Source: Lachnospiraceae bacterium (GTDB lineage Bacteria; Bacillota; Clostridia; Lachnospirales; Anaerotignaceae). Taken from it: 64,000 bases of DNA. Below the pieces are notes generated by a model, which made no database searches, was not told the DNA's origin, and saw only the letters and a list, made by a program, of their open reading frames with translations. Numbering within the stretch: the first letter of the stretch is position 1; each line of letters begins with the position of its first letter. A program made the translations under genes and the position numbers. The stretch spans positions 74,415-138,414 of the forward strand of contig DPJA01000038.1 of assembly GCA_003543235.1 (NCBI GenBank), written 5' to 3'. Below, in pieces: positions 61,432 through 64,000 of this stretch.

Positions 61432-61460
61432 TTTACACATAGTTATAAATACTATATAAT
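61432..61460 (+). promoter_or_regulatory. Promoter of the small ORF-DUF1836 pair
   Basis: TTTACA, 17 bases, TATAAT, 20 bases before the ATG of the small gene. Confidence 0.72.
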
Positions 61461-61480
61461 ATTTTTTGGAGGTGTTTTAA

Positions 61481-61615
61481 ATGGAAAATAACAAAAATAT
61501 ACCTTCTGAAATAGCCGATGGTGATAATTATACAATTATAACTATTTTTGATGAAATTTCCCATAATGGAGAATTACCAACGAAAATAAATGATATTTTT
61601 GGAGTGATTGCATAA
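61481..61615 (+). CDS. Small acidic protein (44 residues) coupled to DUF1836 gene
   Basis: ATG 61481 with GGAGGT 7 bases before it and a good promoter; stop TAA 61613-61615 abuts the next ATG. The product (MENNKNIPSEIADGDNYTII...) is acidic, with no membrane segment or metal motif. Position and signals support expression. Unrecognised; perhaps a partner or sensor of the DUF1836 protein, which is inference from coupling only. Confidence 0.72.
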   Translation: MENNKNIPSEIADGDNYTIITIFDEISHNGELPTKINDIFGVIA

Positions 61616-62197
61616 ATGAAATTTAATGATGAATTAAAAACGCTGGCACTTGAAATAACAGACCTTGAAACCATAGAACTGTCTGACATTCCAGATATAG
61701 ACCTGTATATGGATCAGGTTACTACTTTTATGGAAACAAAGCTTTCTTACTACAAGCGTGGTAAAGATGACAAAATACTTACAAAAACAATGATAAACAA
61801 CTACACAAAGGCAAAGCTTTTTCCTTCTCCTGTGAAAAAGAAATATAACAAAAATCACATTATGTTACTTATTATCATCTATCATTTAAAAAGCATACTT
61901 TCTATAAATGATATTAATATTTTACTAAAACCAATTACAACCCAGCTTGTAACAAATGTTAAATCCAAAACCCTTGAAGTGGTTTACAGCAATTTTGTTG
62001 TTATACAAAAAAACATTAAAACCACCGAATTAGAACAATCTTTTACAAATCAGCATATTTTAGGGGCTTTGGACATTGATCAATCCATGGAAAATGTTGA
62101 GATTGTAGAAAATATTTTACTGGTGCTTTTTTTTGCAGTTATTTCCAATACAGAAAAAAGACTGGCAGAAAAAATTTTGGATACCAAATTTAAATAA
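61616..62197 (+). CDS. DUF1836 domain protein (putative MerR-like regulator)
   Basis: 193 residues. DUF1836 pattern: IPDIDLYMDQVTTFMETKL, then LTKTMINNYTKAKLFPSPVKKKYNKNHIMLLIIIYHLKSILSIND, which looks like a MerR-type wHTH followed by the LLxxIYxLKxxL helix typical of this family. The C-terminal half is helical and hydrophobic. The function of the family is not established; DNA binding is likely. GGAG at 61601 lies 11 bases before ATG. Confidence 0.82.
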   Translation: MKFNDELKTLALEITDLETIELSDIPDIDLYMDQVTTFMETKLSYYKRGKDDKILTKTMINNYTKAKLFPSPVKKKYNKNHIMLLIIIYHLKSILSINDINILLKPITTQLVTNVKSKTLEVVYSNFVVIQKNIKTTELEQSFTNQHILGALDIDQSMENVEIVENILLVLFFAVISNTEKRLAEKILDTKFK

Positions 62198-62222
62198 TCT
62201 GTTTAAATTACTTATATAACAT

Positions 62223-62255
62223 AAAATCCCTGTTGATATATTCAACAGGGATTTT
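62223..62255. terminator. Bidirectional terminator, DUF1836 / pyrE
   Basis: Perfect 14-bp stem AAAATCCCTGTTGA and complement, TATAT loop; T-rich on both sides. Confidence 0.9.
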
Positions 62256-62267
62256 ATTATCTAATTT

Positions 62268-62930
62268 TTAGAATACACAATATTTAGCCATGTAATCTTC
62301 CATTTTTCCAAGCACATCGCCGTATGTACCCTTTTCTTTAAGATACTCGTAAATATCCTTAACAGTAATGATTGCATGAACCTCAATGCCGAATTCTTCC
62401 TTAACTTCCATCACAGCCGTTTTATCACTGTTTTGACCTACCTCACAACGATTTACAGATATAAACATATCCTTTACAACAACTTTAGCTGCCCCAAAAA
62501 GAACAGGCATTGTTTCTCGTATTGCAGTTCCTGCTGTAATAACGTCTTCAATTATTATAATATTGTCGTTATCCACAGGTTTATATCCTACAAGACTTCC
62601 GCCCTCGCCGTGGTCTTTTGCTTCTTTGCGGTTAAAAAAATATGGTTTGTCTATATCATATTCTGTAGCAAGATTTGCCGCTGTTGCTGCTGCAAGTGGA
62701 ATCCCCTTATACGCTGGACCAAACATTGCATCAAATTCTTGACCTACAGTTTCTTTAATAAGCTTAGAATAGAATTTTGCAAGGGTTGCAATTTGACGAC
62801 CTGTTTTATAATTGCCTGTATTAACAAAGTATGGTGTGTTTCGCCCACTCTTAGTTACAAAATCTCCAAAACGAAGTACATCCGCACTCATCATAAATTC
62901 TATAAATTCAATTTTAGCTGTACTTAACAT
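62268..62930 (-). CDS. pyrE: Orotate phosphoribosyltransferase
   Basis: 220 residues. PRPP motif NIIIIEDVITAGTAIRET, KSGRNTPYFVNTGNYKTG, AMFGPAYKGIPLAAATA, NRKEAKDHGEGG (flexible loop). Converts orotate and PRPP to OMP. The C-terminal region (EEFGIEVHAIITVKDIYEYLKEKG) fits the longer Clostridial form. Follows pyrD by 24 bases on the same strand. Confidence 0.96.
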   Translation of the reverse strand: MLSTAKIEFIEFMMSADVLRFGDFVTKSGRNTPYFVNTGNYKTGRQIATLAKFYSKLIKETVGQEFDAMFGPAYKGIPLAAATAANLATEYDIDKPYFFNRKEAKDHGEGGSLVGYKPVDNDNIIIIEDVITAGTAIRETMPVLFGAAKVVVKDMFISVNRCEVGQNSDKTAVMEVKEEFGIEVHAIITVKDIYEYLKEKGTYGDVLGKMEDYMAKYCVF

Positions 62931-62954
62931 AAGACACCTCCGTGTTTGCTGATT

Positions 62955-63866
62955 CTACTCAATAATTCCTCGTATCTCAGCTAAATTATTAATACCATTG
63001 GCTTGCATATATTCTTCAATTCCCTTTACAATTTCCACCGTTGCTAATGGATTTGTAAAATTTGCAGTACCAACAGCTACTCCTGTTGCCCCAGCCATAA
63101 TAAACTCAATGGCATCCTGCCATGAAGAAATGCCACCCATACCTATTATTGGCAAATTAGTAGCCTTTGACACCTGATAAACCATACGAACCGCAACTGG
63201 CTTAATTGCAGGACCTGAAAAACCACCCACCTTATTGGCAAGAATTGGTTTACGCTTGTTTATGTCAATTCTCATGCCAAGTAATGTGTTAATAAGTGAC
63301 AGTGCATCTGCTCCGCCAGCCTCTGCTGCAAGTGCAATTTCTGTAATATCAGTTACGTTTGGTGTAAGCTTAACAATCATTGGTTTTTTGGCATATTTCT
63401 TTACCTCAGAAACCACTTTTTCGGCCATTTTAGGGTCTGTACCAAAGGTAATTCCGCCTGCCGATACATTTGGGCATGAAATATTAAGCTCGAACATATC
63501 TACGTCAGCTTCGCTCATTCGTTGTGCTACAGAACAATATTCTTCAATGCTGTGCCCGCAAAGATTAACAATTATTTTAGTATCAAACTGTCGCAAAAAA
63601 GGAATGTCATTCTCAATAAAATATTCTGCACCTGGGTTTTGAAGTCCAACAGAATTAAGCATACCGCCATAGGTTTCGGCAATTCGTGGTGTATTATTCC
63701 CTTTCCAAGGCTTGTCTGCAACGCCCTTAACAGTAACTGCACCTAACATATTAATGTCAACAAATTCTGCAAATTCCCTACCCGAACCAAATGTTCCAGA
63801 TGCTGTAGTTACAGGATTTTTCATTTCAACTCCTGCAATATTTACCGCTGTGTTTATACTACTCAT
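62955..63866 (-). CDS. pyrD: Dihydroorotate dehydrogenase catalytic subunit, class 1B
   Basis: 303 residues. FMN-binding TIM barrel: NPVTTASGTFGSGREF, MLNSVGLQNPG, LNISCPNVSAGG (catalytic Cys of class 1), KLTPNVTDITEIA, GGFSGPAIKPVAVRMV, GMGGISSWQDAIEFIMAGATGVAVG. The 1B type works with PyrK, which passes electrons to NAD+. Its start overlaps the pyrK end by 8 bases. Confidence 0.97.
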   Translation of the reverse strand: MSSINTAVNIAGVEMKNPVTTASGTFGSGREFAEFVDINMLGAVTVKGVADKPWKGNNTPRIAETYGGMLNSVGLQNPGAEYFIENDIPFLRQFDTKIIVNLCGHSIEEYCSVAQRMSEADVDMFELNISCPNVSAGGITFGTDPKMAEKVVSEVKKYAKKPMIVKLTPNVTDITEIALAAEAGGADALSLINTLLGMRIDINKRKPILANKVGGFSGPAIKPVAVRMVYQVSKATNLPIIGMGGISSWQDAIEFIMAGATGVAVGTANFTNPLATVEIVKGIEEYMQANGINNLAEIRGIIE

Positions 63867-64000
63867 CCCAAACCACCTCGTTACTCATAAATACAGGACC
63901 ATCTTTGCAAACCTTAAGATTCTGCCAGTCACTATCGCCCTCTTTTTTAATTTTAATTGCACATCCTACACAAGCACCAATTCCACATGCCATTCTTTCC
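63859..64000 (-). CDS. pyrK: Dihydroorotate dehydrogenase electron-transfer subunit, C-terminal end (partial)
   Basis: Only the last 46 codons are in the window: MACGIGACVGCAIKIKKEGD..., then VCKDGPVFMSNEVVWDE and TAG. The C-x4-C-x2-C and a distant Cys are the [2Fe-2S] ligands of PyrK. The gene continues past base 64000. Overlap with pyrD shows the usual pyrK-pyrD coupling. Confidence 0.93.
   Translation of the reverse strand, partial: ERMACGIGACVGCAIKIKKEGDSDWQNLKVCKDGPVFMSNEVVWDE

Noticed and set aside
62376..62927. 183-codon plus-strand frame opposite pyrE
   Set aside because: Shadow frame with Cys/Phe/Tyr-rich composition and no promoter or ribosome site; pyrE is unambiguous.
1..64000. 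Mobile elements, prophage, rRNA, CRISPR, attachment sites
   Set aside because: No transposase, integrase, phage or cas coding sequence was recognised and no long direct or inverted repeats flank any gene block.

Overview
This is a low-GC, gene-dense stretch of a bacterial chromosome that fits an anaerobic, spore-forming member of the Clostridia (a Lachnospirales-like lineage is my best guess; this is inference). Pointers are SigH, the sporulation protein YunB, a RicA/YlbF protein, a hybrid cluster protein, PyrD type 1B with PyrK, T-box leaders, TPP and tetrahydrofolate riboswitches, and clear SigA-type promoters (TTGACA-17-TATAAT). I see no prophage, insertion sequence, CRISPR array or rRNA. 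Nearly everything is core chromosome; the least ordinary stretch is 2.2-14 kb.

Layout. 1-2.3 kb: rlmB (5' end outside), a YacP-like NYN nuclease, sigH, and a tRNA-Thr followed directly by a terminator instead of the usual rpmG-secE-nusG. 2.4-8 kb: a secreted RCC1-repeat protein, then a MarR-controlled heterodimeric ABC exporter. 8-13 kb, on both strands: a secreted CAP-domain protein with a 10-residue tandem repeat, yajC-tgt, an RlmL-like methylase, and a decayed DUF4825-like gene. 13-23 kb, mostly plus: an amidase-3 protein, an amino-acid permease with a TauE/SafE protein, T-box-leuS, an IMP dehydrogenase of the Tritrichomonas-like type, and a Crp/Fnr regulator divergent from hcp. 23.4-34.4 kb, minus: one long unit miaB-ricA-mutS-mutL-miaA-(methionine gamma-lyase-like)-CmpB-like-dacF. 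34.8-36.3 kb, minus: TPP riboswitch-thiC. 36.4-39.3 kb, minus: THF riboswitch-folE-HD-folP-folBK. 39.4-45.9 kb, minus: ilvA, an NlpC/P60 hydrolase, larE-larB-larC1-larC2 (maturation of the nickel-pincer cofactor, no larA in view), and yunB. 46-48.7 kb: a class A penicillin-binding protein. 48.8-56.7 kb, minus: a zinc-ribbon protein, yerC, pcrA, ligA, folC, a 54-codon ORF and a zinc-ribbon/TPR membrane protein. 57-62 kb: pepT, T-box-tyrS, a hemolysin III protein, an unknown gene, and a two-gene unit with a DUF1836 regulator. 62.3-64 kb, minus: pyrK-pyrD-pyrE.

How the genes work together. The folate genes (folE, folP, folBK here; folC elsewhere in the window) cover most of the pathway. The missing pyrophosphatase step may be filled by the HD protein embedded in the operon. 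Cell-wall genes are scattered (CAP protein, amidase, DacF, NlpC/P60, PBP1), and two of them carry WalR-like direct repeats upstream. The most useful second looks are the THF riboswitch with the embedded HD protein, the WalR-like boxes, the divergent crp/hcp operator, the split larC with its His-rich loop, the decayed DUF4825-like gene, and the unexplained hairpin leader of pepT. I found no clear, wholly new system.
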